IMG/VR virus record: IMGVR_UViG_3300031707_002715
Coordinates: 62,001 to 126,000 of that record
Source of the DNA: a virus
Strand: one strand, 5' to 3'
DNA length: 64,000 bases
Part shown: piece after piece, positions 26,850 to 35,587 of the stretch
Position numbering within the stretch: the stretch's first letter is position 1
How the letters are laid out: every line of letters starts with the position of its first letter
Program-made: the position numbers and the translations under genes
The notes under the pieces: model-generated
The model's input: only the letters and a program-made list of their open reading frames with translations
Databases searched by the model: none
What the model was told of the DNA's origin: nothing

Positions 26850-27043
26850 GTAAAATTTGCAATGTCCTTACCATTATATGCCACTGTACAATGTACTTGA
26901 CTATAATTCCTTAATAAATAATTTTGTACAATCTTCTTAAATTTTTTTATTGCCTCATCGTGGCTGTTAAAATCTTTAGCAGAATATTGAGTCCTGTGCG
27001 ATTCTAAGTTATCGATCTTTTCAATGTACAGTACATATCTCAT
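26850..27043 (-). pseudogene. 5' part of IS-split gene, unknown 80-aa protein
   Basis: The start overlaps the stop of the nuclease gene by 4 nt (ATGA). It encodes 'MRYVLYIEKIDNLESHRTQY' through 'NGKDIANFT'. After that the frame runs into the IS left end, which adds a spurious 'ILRAGKPTERVFERL' tail, so as it stands it may still make a chimeric 80-aa protein. The 3' remainder is at 25197-25245. Function unknown. Confidence 0.7.
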
Positions 27044-27825
27044 TGCTCCTCCTCTAATTTTTTTACTAAGGTTTTAAGACTTTCATTAATATTAAATGAA
27101 CAATCAATCCAGTTACACCATTTACAATTATCACTTTGCTTCTTTTTGAATTCATCAGCCTTTATTGCTTGAAATATCTCATCTACTTTTTTCTTAACAT
27201 CATAGTAATCTTCATCTTTAACATGTACGTCGACTATTCTATTTTCTTTTTTTGATGGATACACGAACTTAATACATTCTTCTACTATGTCGAATTGTTT
27301 ATAGAGGGCCCAACTATAAATTAACGCTTGCAACCTGTGTTTTTCTTCATTATGTTTTCCTGTCTTCCAATCTAATACATAAATCTTGCCATTGACTTCA
27401 GTCACTAGATCTATATAGCCATGAACATCAATTTCGAATTTATCATTATTATATGCCTGTTTAAATTCAAGTTCAGAACCAATCGCTTCATGTAACCAAT
27501 CATTAGCTTTTGCCATTGAAACCCAGTTTTTTATTATTGTAAAACCAGAAGCCCTAGCGTACTTCAATTCTATATCTTGCGCATTCTGCATTTTAATTTC
27601 TATATCAAAAAACTTTTCCCAATTTTGAAATAAATCGTGAGTCTGAAACGTACGCTGATTATAAAATGTCTGGAGTAATTTATGAAATGCTTGACCTAAT
27701 ACTAATGCAGCGCTCGGTGCTTTTATCGCAGTTCGTTTAAGTATTTTATCTTGTTTAAAAGCCCATGGGCACGTACAAAAATAGTTGATCGTAGAAGCAG
27801 ACAAATTGAAATCGAGCTTAATCAT
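27040..27825 (-). CDS. PD-(D/E)XK nuclease, Cas4/AddB-like with likely Fe-S cluster
   Basis: 261 aa. 'LSASTINYFCTCPWAFKQDK' gives the N-terminal Cys pair. The nuclease core is 'VHGYIDLVTEVNGKIYVLDW' followed by KTGKH, with Asp and the D-W-K triad, then a Gln-Tyr/Ala-type helix 'RLQALIYSWALYK'. C-terminal Cys ('CKWCNWIDC') would complete a 4Fe-4S cluster as in Cas4/AddB. The family performs 5'-end resection, recombination, or protospacer trimming. There is no CRISPR array here, so a recombination or replication role is more likely. Coupled to the trigger-factor gene by an ATGA overlap. Confidence 0.8.
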   Translation of the reverse strand: MIKLDFNLSASTINYFCTCPWAFKQDKILKRTAIKAPSAALVLGQAFHKLLQTFYNQRTFQTHDLFQNWEKFFDIEIKMQNAQDIELKYARASGFTIIKNWVSMAKANDWLHEAIGSELEFKQAYNNDKFEIDVHGYIDLVTEVNGKIYVLDWKTGKHNEEKHRLQALIYSWALYKQFDIVEECIKFVYPSKKENRIVDVHVKDEDYYDVKKKVDEIFQAIKADEFKKKQSDNCKWCNWIDCSFNINESLKTLVKKLEEEQ

Positions 27826-29108
27826 TTTCGTTCTTTTACTGTATTTACTAATATTTTTGTCGCTTTCTCGTGCTTAACAGCTGTTTCGCTAGCACGATAA
27901 TTATTTCCCTTCTTTAAATCTTCAATAATTTGGTCTATTTCTATTTTATTTTTATTGAGTGTATTTGCTCTATTCAAAACAAATTCTTCGACCTCAGCGC
28001 TTGTCGCTGTTATATTATTAATCTGGCAAATGTGATCTAAGAAAATTTTAACTTCTAGAGCTTTTTCGACTCGAGGTCTCTTTTGAGCGTAAAATACGTC
28101 TTTACCATTTTTGTTCTTTTTCACAAATTCTTCTTCGGTCGTCCCCATCCGATACAAAAATTGATTCCATTCATTTGCTAATTCCCACTCAATCATTGCA
28201 TTCGGTATGCACTCTATTTTTGACTTGGTCACACATTGTGTCAAAATGTCTGATTCAAAATTCTCTTCATCTATCTTCTTGTAATCTTCGATTAATTTAT
28301 CACGCAATGTTGATCGAAATTGATCGACTGTCTGATCCTCATCAACTGCTAATTGTTCGACAGTTTTAATAGTTTTCGATTCTATTTTATTAATGGTAAC
28401 AGTGAATTCAGCTTCTTTATCCTGCAAATCTTTTACTTGGTAATCTGTCGGAAATCTCGTCACCACTTTACCAACTGTGCCCAATTTCAACTTGACCATT
28501 TGTTCTTCGAAACCGCTAATAAATTTTGTTTCACCGACTACAAATTTATAATTCTTAGCTGTACCACCAGAAAATGATTTGCCGTCGACTTGGCCCATAA
28601 AATCAATTATTAACACATCACCTCTTTTGATTTCATAATTTAGATCGAGCATATTAGTAAACAAGGCTTTTGAATGCTGTAAAGCTTTAACTTGGTCGTC
28701 AACCATTTGTTCAGAAATAATCGTCACATTCTTGACTACATTCACGTCTGCGATATTAAAATATTCGACTTTTGGTTTTAAGTATACTGTAGCCTGGATT
28801 GTTAGCGGTATATTATCTTCAAATGGACCGACGACTTCAAAATCAGTCGCGTCAACTACTTCTAACTTCTCCTGTTCAAGAGCTCTCTTATATAATATGT
28901 CAAACACTTCTCGATAAGCAGTGAACCTGTTAAAATGGGGTTGTTTTTCAGCTACTTCACGAGGTACATGGCCCTTGCGAAATCCGTTAGCATAAATTTG
29001 GTCTTTAATCTTTTCATATTGTTCTTCGACCAGACCTTTGACCACTTCTACAGATTCAACAAATTTTAATTTGTACGGTATTGACAACTTCTTCAACTTA
29101 ATCTCCAT
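27822..29108 (-). CDS. tig: Trigger-factor-like ribosome-associated chaperone/PPIase
   Basis: 428 aa from the ATG preceded by AGGAGGACGCA; a 12-residue extension would lie inside the upstream gene. The N-terminal ribosome-docking signature is 'GFRKGHVP' (consensus GFRxGxxP). A PPIase/FKBP segment follows ('KRGDVLIIDFMGQVDGKSFS', 'FISGFEEQMVKLKLG'), then a long helical C-terminal arm. The length is close to cellular trigger factor (~430). It binds the L23 site at the exit tunnel and folds nascent chains. A phage-borne copy could favour folding of viral proteins on host ribosomes (inference). Confidence 0.88.
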   Translation of the reverse strand: MEIKLKKLSIPYKLKFVESVEVVKGLVEEQYEKIKDQIYANGFRKGHVPREVAEKQPHFNRFTAYREVFDILYKRALEQEKLEVVDATDFEVVGPFEDNIPLTIQATVYLKPKVEYFNIADVNVVKNVTIISEQMVDDQVKALQHSKALFTNMLDLNYEIKRGDVLIIDFMGQVDGKSFSGGTAKNYKFVVGETKFISGFEEQMVKLKLGTVGKVVTRFPTDYQVKDLQDKEAEFTVTINKIESKTIKTVEQLAVDEDQTVDQFRSTLRDKLIEDYKKIDEENFESDILTQCVTKSKIECIPNAMIEWELANEWNQFLYRMGTTEEEFVKKNKNGKDVFYAQKRPRVEKALEVKIFLDHICQINNITATSAEVEEFVLNRANTLNKNKIEIDQIIEDLKKGNNYRASETAVKHEKATKILVNTVKERK

Positions 29109-29325
29109 TGCGTCCTCCTGCACATAAGAATTTGAATTTAGCAATCTTGTCTTGCAATTCTAGTTTATTAGAATTCACAGGCAATTTCTTAATTTTAAGT
29201 TTATCTAAATATCTATTTGTTAACACAATCGCATTAGCTTGTTGAACTAGTGAACGTTCTCCGCGATTATTTAATTCATTAGCCATCGCAACTATCGCCG
29301 GTATAACTATGCGTCTCTTCGGCAT
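29098..29325 (-). CDS. Small basic protein, unknown
   Basis: 75 aa, overlapping the trigger-factor start by 11 nt and carrying its AGGAGG site in its last codons. Helical and Lys/Arg-rich ('MPKRRIVIPAIVAMANELNN'). Its start in turn overlaps the 3' end of the IS-split gene below. No recognised family. Confidence 0.5.
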   Translation of the reverse strand: MPKRRIVIPAIVAMANELNNRGERSLVQQANAIVLTNRYLDKLKIKKLPVNSNKLELQDKIAKFKFLCAGGRNGD

Positions 29326-29394
29326 TTTCTCAATCTCAATAAATTGTTTCTAAAAGAATACTTTATTGGTACGACACCCAATTTTACAAGTTCT
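29307..29394 (-). pseudogene. 3' part of a gene split by the 29.4-kb tnpB element
   Basis: Encodes 'ELVKLGVVPIKYSFRNNLLR' and a short basic end with TAG. Joined to 30536-30702 it gives 255 nt in frame (84 aa), supporting both element boundaries. Confidence 0.6.
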
Positions 29395-30535
29395 TTGAGC
29401 CTCTGCCGGGGATAAATCCCCGCAGATTCCTGACTGCAATCATGCTGCTGCATGTAGCACCTCGACGGTCGCTCCGACCGCAGCATTTAGAACATTAACG
29501 GCAGAATTTATATCTCTGTCGTTTTGTGCACCACAAGCACAGTTCCAGTGCCTTACCGAGAGTTGTGCGAGACCGCTTGGCCCGGTTAAGGCCCCGCAAG
29601 CCGAGCACATCCTCGTGGAGTTTTTTGACGGAATTTCTAAATACTTTCGACCGCACGAACTGCTTTTGTACGAAAGCATTTTTCTTAACTGGTAATGTCC
29701 AGAACTGGACACAGATTTACCGAATTTCTTGGCAATACTATTAATATTATCAGAGCTAAAAGCAATAAGAACATTTTCCTTGACAAGACGAAGTGACAGC
29801 TTGTGATTTCTATCATTGACGCGGCTTGCTCTGCGCTCAGAAAGTCTGGCGGCAAGTTGCTTATCATGGCCCCGCTGCGCTTGTCCTATCCGTTTTTCAA
29901 TAGCTTCCAGTTCCCTCGGATGTTCTATCTTTTCTCCGGTAGAGAGGGTCAACAGAGTTTTAAAACCGGGATCAATCCCTATCTGCCCATTACCGGTACA
30001 AGCTATTGGTTCTCTTTTCGCATCAATAAAAAGGCATAAGTACCAACCGGAAGCACGCTTGATTATGCGTCCGTTTTTAATAATTCCTTTAGGCAACTCC
30101 TGTTTGTGGTAGCGTATTTTACCGATACCAGGAATACTGATATGGTTTTCTTTTGGGGGATGAATGCGGTCTGGAAAGGATATGGAATTTAATTTGTTCC
30201 GCACACCTTTGAGGCGCGGTTTTCCACTAATCTTTTTAAAGCACCGCTGCCATGCCGTATAGACCTGAGACAAAACGCCTTGAATAGTGTGTGAAGGAAT
30301 TTCCAGTTTCTTTCCATGATCAGCGAGAAGATTTACAAAATCAAAAGCAGAAAAATATATTTTATCTTGTGCGTTAAGTTCTATTTTCCGTAATCCAAAA
30401 TTATAAATTGCCGTCAGATTCCACAACCAATTATCAAGCGTGGATTCCTGCTTTTTATTGAAGTGAAGTTTGAGGGCAGATGTTATCATGATTGCTGGTT
30501 AATATATCGTTGTATGGTTTGCCCGCAGACATTAG
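29395..30535 (-). mobile_element. tnpB-only IS200/IS605-group element, copy 1
   Basis: 1141 bp with no tnpA. The right end has the hairpin GCGGGGATTTATCCCCGGC just after tnpB. The left end starts CTAATGTCTGCGGGC, and AAACCATACAACG is shared with the copy at 42.5 kb. The boundaries are supported by restoration of an 84-aa frame. It is inverted relative to the 42.5-kb copy. Confidence 0.7.
29440..30489 (-). CDS. tnpB: TnpB RNA-guided nuclease, copy 1 of a pair
   Basis: 349 aa. RuvC-like acidic residues in 'GQIGIDPGFKTLL', 'ENVLIAFSSDNINSI' (an atypical second site with Ser-Asp) and 'NDRDINSAVNVLN'. Zinc finger: 'CSACGALTGPSG' and 'CACG'. Most residues are identical to the TnpB at 42574, so the two share a recent origin. 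The reading frame is intact. No Y1 transposase accompanies it, so movement would depend on one supplied in trans, for example that at 26.3 kb, although the ends differ. Confidence 0.9.
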   Translation of the reverse strand: MITSALKLHFNKKQESTLDNWLWNLTAIYNFGLRKIELNAQDKIYFSAFDFVNLLADHGKKLEIPSHTIQGVLSQVYTAWQRCFKKISGKPRLKGVRNKLNSISFPDRIHPPKENHISIPGIGKIRYHKQELPKGIIKNGRIIKRASGWYLCLFIDAKREPIACTGNGQIGIDPGFKTLLTLSTGEKIEHPRELEAIEKRIGQAQRGHDKQLAARLSERRASRVNDRNHKLSLRLVKENVLIAFSSDNINSIAKKFGKSVSSSGHYQLRKMLSYKSSSCGRKYLEIPSKNSTRMCSACGALTGPSGLAQLSVRHWNCACGAQNDRDINSAVNVLNAAVGATVEVLHAAA

Positions 30536-30702
30536 TGAGTTATAGAGTCAATTATGTGTGAAAAATTCTTTATGACGAAGTCCGCGACTTCATCTTCATT
30601 TATCTCTTCGTGCTTTTCCATTAAATACAAAAGGATACCCGCAGTCAAAATATCTTTAACTATTCCACTGTCAAACAATTGACCTCGTTCGTCTGTTGCC
30701 AT
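30536..30702 (-). pseudogene. 5' part of gene split by the tnpB element (acidic 84-aa protein)
   Basis: The ATG follows AAAAGGATAACATAA. It encodes 'MATDERGQLFDSGIVKDILT' then 'EEINEDEVADFVIKNFSHII'. In the present sequence it ends at a TAA formed at the element tip, giving a 56-aa truncated acidic helical protein. Function unknown. Confidence 0.6.
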
Positions 30703-30805
30703 TTATGTTATCCTTTTCGTTAACAATGTTAACACAGACAAAATATTTAAATACAACATGTCTGAGTGATATATCGTACACATTTTTAGTTACTATTCGC
30801 CAATT

Positions 30806-32239
30806 CTATTCAGGGCTACTTTGACCTGTAATTTCAGCCATTATCTCGTCGTGCGGATTGTAATCGACATCATATTCTACTTTCATTACATCAAATTTTC
30901 GTTTCAGGAATAATGTAGGACCCCGACCGTCTCGATACTTGACGATCGACATTTTTAGCCACTGTGCTTCATCTGAAAATATACCCAACATAATATCTGA
31001 ATTTTGACCTAACCTATCAGAGCTCGCTGAATCCATAGCATCCATGTCTCTACCTTGTAAATGTCTCTTGTGACCTTCCCTGTTAATTTGGTTCGCATTT
31101 ATCACTGGCACGTCCAACTTTCTTCCCAATAATTTCAAATCCCAAGAGATAGCACCGACTGGATCATCGTCTTCTTTATTAGGCTTCATCAAATAAATAG
31201 GATCGACGATCACTAATTGAATTTTTTTACCACTTGATTTCTCAAAATTATTAATTCTAGATTCAATAAAACTCGCCTTACACATTGACGGTGCATCTAA
31301 AATTAAAAAAACATTTTCGCGCTTATCTCTTTCTTCCTTAATCTTTTGCTCAATATAAATCAATTCTTCGTCTGTCAATAAATCTGCATTTTTCATTTTA
31401 AAATAAGGTATACCGGTCATCCTCGAGTATAACCGCCTTTTTTGTTGCAATATCGGCATCTCGATTGTCACGTACATTACATTAGATCCAGTTTCCCAAG
31501 CCGCATATGCGAAATTCAATAACACGATAGACTTACCTTGTCCGGTCCTGCCCATGACTGTTATCAAATCGCCGCCCGTCCAGCCGCTAGTCGCTAACGT
31601 CAATGGCTCGATACCAGTGTCAATGCCTTTATACTTTTCTGGATTATTGTGCCTGTCTTTTATTAACGCAATATCTTCATCTATATTCTGGAATGCGTCT
31701 TCTTCAATTATCCTCTCACGAGTATTTTGATCATTTAATTGTTCTAATGTTACTTCTAACTTTCTTATTAATGGCGCAGCACTTACGTCTCTGGAGCCTT
31801 CTTTAATAGATCGAAGTTCGTTTAATATGCCTTGTGTGACGTCAAATATTTTTCTAATGTTAGATAAATTCTTTACGTCATCGATAATCGGTTCCAATTC
31901 TTGCTGCTCAAATTTCCTATTTAATATCTTTTCGAATAATGCTTTTGCATCAGCTATCGATTGCTCTTTTTTGTACTTCTTAACGATTTTTTGATTGACG
32001 AGATCAGTGGTTAAAGCTGAAGAATACGAATGATAATGTATCACTATTGCAGAGAATAACCAACCCCTAAAATCAGTCGTAAAACAATCAGGAGAAATAT
32101 TACTGTTTATAGCTTTTTCAATGTTACGATTAGCAGCTTGTTGATCGATCACATCGTGATTAATCAGACTTTTAAGTAATTTATTTTCGCCAGCTATAGA
32201 TGTAAATATCTTCTCAGACACGGTGACCCTTTTTCCCAT
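30806..32239 (-). CDS. dnaB: Replicative DNA helicase, DnaB family
   Basis: 477 aa. The N-terminal helical domain (~1-160) is followed by a RecA-like motor: Walker A 'MGRTGQGKS', 'MYVTIEMPILQQKRRLYSRM' (H1a), Walker B-like 'IQLVIVDPIYLMKP', 'VINANQINREG' (H3-type Gln) and an Arg finger region near 'KYRDGRGPT'. This is an SF4 hexameric helicase that unwinds the phage fork. Its start overlaps the loader gene by 26 nt, which suggests coupled synthesis. Ends in TAG. Confidence 0.92.
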   Translation of the reverse strand: MGKRVTVSEKIFTSIAGENKLLKSLINHDVIDQQAANRNIEKAINSNISPDCFTTDFRGWLFSAIVIHYHSYSSALTTDLVNQKIVKKYKKEQSIADAKALFEKILNRKFEQQELEPIIDDVKNLSNIRKIFDVTQGILNELRSIKEGSRDVSAAPLIRKLEVTLEQLNDQNTRERIIEEDAFQNIDEDIALIKDRHNNPEKYKGIDTGIEPLTLATSGWTGGDLITVMGRTGQGKSIVLLNFAYAAWETGSNVMYVTIEMPILQQKRRLYSRMTGIPYFKMKNADLLTDEELIYIEQKIKEERDKRENVFLILDAPSMCKASFIESRINNFEKSSGKKIQLVIVDPIYLMKPNKEDDDPVGAISWDLKLLGRKLDVPVINANQINREGHKRHLQGRDMDAMDSASSDRLGQNSDIMLGIFSDEAQWLKMSIVKYRDGRGPTLFLKRKFDVMKVEYDVDYNPHDEIMAEITGQSSPE

Positions 32240-32957
32240 TCATAGGTCGCTTCAACTGTTCAAGTAAGACTTTCGACTTTTCCTCTCGAATGTCAGAACC
32301 GACTATCCTAAGTTCAATCAAACTCGATTTCAATAACGTCACTAATGAGTCGTTAAAAATTGTCGATGATGCTGTAATGTCGTGCATAGATGTCAATATA
32401 GTACATTTCTTTTGATTGCAGCGCGTCACAAATAATTTATCTAAAAATTGTGTTGATTGATTAGTCTGTATATGATAATCGCGACCAATGTCATCAACTA
32501 CTAAAAAATCAACACTTGTCATGATGTATTGATATTTTAATTTTAGATTGTATTCTTTCCAACCTGACGTTATGAAGTCAACTAAATCAGTCATCGATAT
32601 AAAATAAACAGTAAATTTTTGTTCGATCGCTTTCTTTAATACGACGACGGCAGCCGTTGTCTTTGCTAAACCATGAGTACCCGATAAAAATAGCCCTGTA
32701 CCATTATCTTTTGCTTTTTCAAGATTTTCAAAATACAACGTAAAATTTTGAATAGACTCATCATTTGCGACATCGTTACTCCAAGTGTCAACTACATCAT
32801 TAAAAGTATAAGAATAATAATTAGCAGGAATATTAGCTAGGAGCATGTGCCGCTTGAGTTCATTATTTTCTTCTTTTAAGACGTGCCTGGTGCCGTCAAA
32901 CTCCGTCATCTCGTACATGCGAAAATAATGATCGAGGAATTTTCTGTGTTGATTCAT
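32214..32957 (-). CDS. DnaC/DnaI-like helicase loader (AAA+)
   Basis: 247 aa. Walker A is 'GTHGLAKTTAAVV' (GxxGxxKT). Walker B is 'VDFLVVDDIGRDY', followed by sensor-1-like 'CTILTSMHD' and an Arg-rich C-terminus. The N-terminal ~80 residues are variable, as in DnaC/IstB ATPases. The gene directly precedes and overlaps dnaB, the expected arrangement for its dedicated loader. Confidence 0.88.
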   Translation of the reverse strand: MNQHRKFLDHYFRMYEMTEFDGTRHVLKEENNELKRHMLLANIPANYYSYTFNDVVDTWSNDVANDESIQNFTLYFENLEKAKDNGTGLFLSGTHGLAKTTAAVVVLKKAIEQKFTVYFISMTDLVDFITSGWKEYNLKLKYQYIMTSVDFLVVDDIGRDYHIQTNQSTQFLDKLFVTRCNQKKCTILTSMHDITASSTIFNDSLVTLLKSSLIELRIVGSDIREEKSKVLLEQLKRPMNGKKGHRV

Positions 32958-32975
32958 AATGCATAATATACTTTT

Positions 32976-33884
32976 TTATTCGTTAGATTTCAACCAATTG
33001 TATCCATCGTAAATTTTATTTTCTCGCTGTTCGTCTCGTAACATTTTACAGCCTAATTTCCACAATCTGCGTAATTCATCAACATTATTATTAAGAAATT
33101 TTGCATAAACAGCATTACCGATTATGTTGCCGATCGCAAGTTTTATTGCGAACTGTTTTTCGCCAGATTGTTTTTGTTTTTCAGTGTCTCTTGTGACCTG
33201 TTCTTCATCAATATGGGGTTTATTTTTAGTTTCCACCGATATGCCTTCAGCCATCCTGACGACATATCTAAATCCTCGTAGTCCGGCTATCTTAAGGTTA
33301 TTATTATATTTGTAACAAACTTCTTTTAAAGTAATTTTATCGAAATTTGAGAGGTCCAATAAAAATTGAGCTATCGTACCAAGAGTAAAACGTTTATCTC
33401 GTTCTCGACAATGTTTTTGTATCAATTTAATCGTTTTAAGTAGCGAGTCGACTAATATATTATCAGGTTCAGAAATCACTAATTGAATCTTTTGCTTAAT
33501 CACTTCGTCAGATATCTCTCTTTGCTCTTCTTGCTGTTGTTCATTAGCAAAAACTGTCACTCTAATATTCCTAAGCTGATCATTTTCTGAAAATTCAGCA
33601 TTATCTTGTCTAATTTTTCGACCGTTTAATACATACGTTATTGAATCTTGCCGTTCTTTCTTAGTTATTAAATCACTGTCAACCAATTCTTTCCAAATGC
33701 TATGTGCATAAGCGATATTAATGCCTACAGATTTTCTCAGTGCTCTAGCGCTTCTAATATGCATATCATTATCATTAGTGCGAGCAAGATAAATCATTTT
33801 AAGAAGCACTTTAAACGCATCGCTACTTAATTCATCAATGTACTTTTCAAAAACAACTTTTTCGACTTCAAAGTAAGAGTTCAT
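32976..33884 (-). CDS. Replication initiator-like protein with winged helix
   Basis: 302 aa from the ATG (a TTG two codons earlier is possible; neither has a clear ribosome site). Residues ~15-75 look like a winged helix ('DAFKVLLKMIYLARTNDNDM', 'IAYAHSIWKELVDSDLITKK'). The C-terminal half is helical, like DnaD/phage replisome-organiser proteins. The order initiator-loader-helicase matches many phage replication cassettes. It would bind the origin and recruit the loader-helicase complex. No iteron-type origin is visible inside the gene. Confidence 0.65.
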   Translation of the reverse strand: MNSYFEVEKVVFEKYIDELSSDAFKVLLKMIYLARTNDNDMHIRSARALRKSVGINIAYAHSIWKELVDSDLITKKERQDSITYVLNGRKIRQDNAEFSENDQLRNIRVTVFANEQQQEEQREISDEVIKQKIQLVISEPDNILVDSLLKTIKLIQKHCRERDKRFTLGTIAQFLLDLSNFDKITLKEVCYKYNNNLKIAGLRGFRYVVRMAEGISVETKNKPHIDEEQVTRDTEKQKQSGEKQFAIKLAIGNIIGNAVYAKFLNNNVDELRRLWKLGCKMLRDEQRENKIYDGYNWLKSNE

Positions 33885-33920
33885 GATCAATTTTTAACAA
33901 AATTTTTCGTCAACTTTACA

Positions 33921-33950
33921 ATAAAAAGGCACTCAATTTCTTGAGCGCCT
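33921..33950 (-). terminator. Rho-independent terminator
   Basis: Stem AGGCGCTCAA/TTGAGTGCCT (33927-33950) followed on the - strand by TTTTTATT. It ends the transcript of the leader-tagged gene series and separates it from the replication cassette. Confidence 0.8.
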
Positions 33951-33977
33951 CTTTAATTTATAAAAAATAGCAATTTT

Positions 33978-34418
33978 TTATATCTTAGAATCTTCAGGCT
34001 TCTTTAACACTTTTTGCAAGTTTTCAATAGCACCGTCATGATGTCCGCCCACATGCCAGTTCCATTCACCTTCTGCTGTTTTAGAACCATTATAAATAGT
34101 TACAATCGCTGAACCTATGGCCAAAACCCATTCATCACCATGTTTTTTAGTTCTAAAATTCGGCATTCCAAATAGTTTTATTAAATCTCTCTTTGAAGCT
34201 GAAATTTCGCCTTTATATGACGTATCCATCGCTGCATCGGGACGTATTCTTCTAACTCTAACATCATTAATCATCTTTATAGGATATATAGGTCGTAACG
34301 AAGTGTGAGGATGTGAAGAAATATATCGTTTCTGATCTGCTACAGATAACTGTCTCCACCAATCAGGGATCGTAGCATGTTTTACAAATTCTTTTTGTAT
34401 TGTTGCTACATGTTTCAT
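33978..34418 (-). CDS. Leader-tagged protein 1 (146 aa), WHVGG domain
   Basis: The start is set at the ATG that opens the shared leader 'MKHVATIQKEFVKHA', with CAAGGAA upstream. The second leader half 'WWRQLSVADQKRYISSHPHT' follows. The body has 'LIKLFGMPNFRTKKHGDEWV' and 'VTIYNGSKTAEGEWNWHVGG', a beta domain (FG.P....eW...V.TIY....WhvGG) found in many phage hypothetical proteins. Last gene of a five-gene series with the same leader. Function unknown; an internal virion or injected protein is inferred from the leader. Confidence 0.65.
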   Translation of the reverse strand: MKHVATIQKEFVKHATIPDWWRQLSVADQKRYISSHPHTSLRPIYPIKMINDVRVRRIRPDAAMDTSYKGEISASKRDLIKLFGMPNFRTKKHGDEWVLAIGSAIVTIYNGSKTAEGEWNWHVGGHHDGAIENLQKVLKKPEDSKI

Positions 34419-34476
34419 AATGCGTATATTCCTTGCCATGTCTTTATGTTTATAGTCTGCAACTTTTAAGTGTTCT

Positions 34477-35124
34477 TTATCCAACAATTATACTCTCAGG
34501 CTCATTCTTTGTACGTTCCTGTAATTTATATGTGATGCCCCTTTTATCTAATTCATCCATAAATTTCTGCTTATCAGCATCAGGTGATATCACTAACGAC
34601 GGTTTACCCTCAATATAATGTTTAGCTGTCGTCATGTAATAACCCGGAAAATATTGCCAAGCTATGCCTCTTTCAGTCCCGTGCGCTATCGGCGACTCCG
34701 ACATCTCTTGTATATCTAAATCTTTCAAAATATTCTTGACATCATCAGCTGACACTGTAGCTAACATACCTTGGTCTTTTAACTCCTGCCGTACCTTTTG
34801 ATCTCTTTGCGTTGTGCGTTCCTTGATAATCTCATTGACAGCTTGTAATTGTTTCTCAACCCAATCTCGTTGGTGTAGTGGTTGCCGTCTCCTATAACTA
34901 GCAAGACCGAGTTTCAAGCCAGTTATCGTCAATCGACTACGTTTTAATTCAAGCTCGCGATCATCTAATTGATTAAATTTTCTTTTCAAATCTTCGACTG
35001 TAGCAGTCAATTGTTTCCTACTTGCGGGATGTTCTTTCAAATACTGCTCTTGCTGTTCTCGAGACAATGTGTCCCAAAAAGCCAATTTTATAAACTCAGT
35101 TTGAATTCTTGCTAAATGTTTCAT
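34477..35124 (-). CDS. Leader-tagged protein 2 (215 aa)
   Basis: Leader 'MKHLARIQTEFIKLAFWDTL' then 'SREQQEQYLKEHPASRKQLT'. Residues ~40-120 are a charged coiled coil ('KRKFNQLDDRELELKRSRLT'). The C-terminal ~70 residues form an alpha/beta unit ('GIAWQYFPGYYMTTAKHYIE', 'LVISPDADKQKFMDELDKRG'). No catalytic signature recognised. Gap of 51 nt to the next tagged gene. Confidence 0.65.
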   Translation of the reverse strand: MKHLARIQTEFIKLAFWDTLSREQQEQYLKEHPASRKQLTATVEDLKRKFNQLDDRELELKRSRLTITGLKLGLASYRRRQPLHQRDWVEKQLQAVNEIIKERTTQRDQKVRQELKDQGMLATVSADDVKNILKDLDIQEMSESPIAHGTERGIAWQYFPGYYMTTAKHYIEGKPSLVISPDADKQKFMDELDKRGITYKLQERTKNEPESIIVG

Positions 35125-35175
35125 AAAATACTTGCTTTCTTTTGAAGAACTTAAACCTTAGATTTGCTAAACATT

Positions 35176-35547
35176 TCATAGACCCTCTAATTGATCAATA
35201 GTAACTTCTCTAAGACCATCATCATACTTACCAAGAGCATGGTCAAACTTACTATCACGGTACTTCTTGTCTACTCTCACCATGACTAATTCATCACCTT
35301 TTTCGATAGTCTCGACTTTACCAAATTCTTCCGGCCATCCTTCACGTTTATTCGGTTTCAAGCGGACCCGTTGACCTTCTACAATTGCTTTAGTAGTCTT
35401 TTTCTTACCAGACTTGGGTTTCGCAGTGATACGTCTTTTTGACTTTGGATGTCGCTTGAGGTAAGCTTTTTGATCCTCAATCGATAACTTGTCCCACTTG
35501 CGAGCTTCTTTAAGAAACTCTACCTGGATTTTTGCTACATACTTCAT
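35176..35547 (-). CDS. Leader-tagged protein 3 (123 aa) with KOW/SH3-like body
   Basis: Leader 'MKYVAKIQVEFLKEARKWDK' then 'LSIEDQKAYLKRHPKSKRRI'. After a Lys-rich linker the body is a small beta barrel: 'EGQRVRLKPNKREGWPEEFG', 'VETIEKGDELVMVRVDKKYR', ending 'GLREVTIDQLEGL'. This fold type (G..V.l....g..G.V) is common in phage proteins as a nucleic-acid or protein contact module. The leader also contains L-K-E|A, the form of a T4-like prohead-protease site. Confidence 0.65.
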   Translation of the reverse strand: MKYVAKIQVEFLKEARKWDKLSIEDQKAYLKRHPKSKRRITAKPKSGKKKTTKAIVEGQRVRLKPNKREGWPEEFGKVETIEKGDELVMVRVDKKYRDSKFDHALGKYDDGLREVTIDQLEGL

Positions 35548-35587
35548 AATTAGTTTTCTTTCTAATTATCAAATCTTCTTGTCATTA

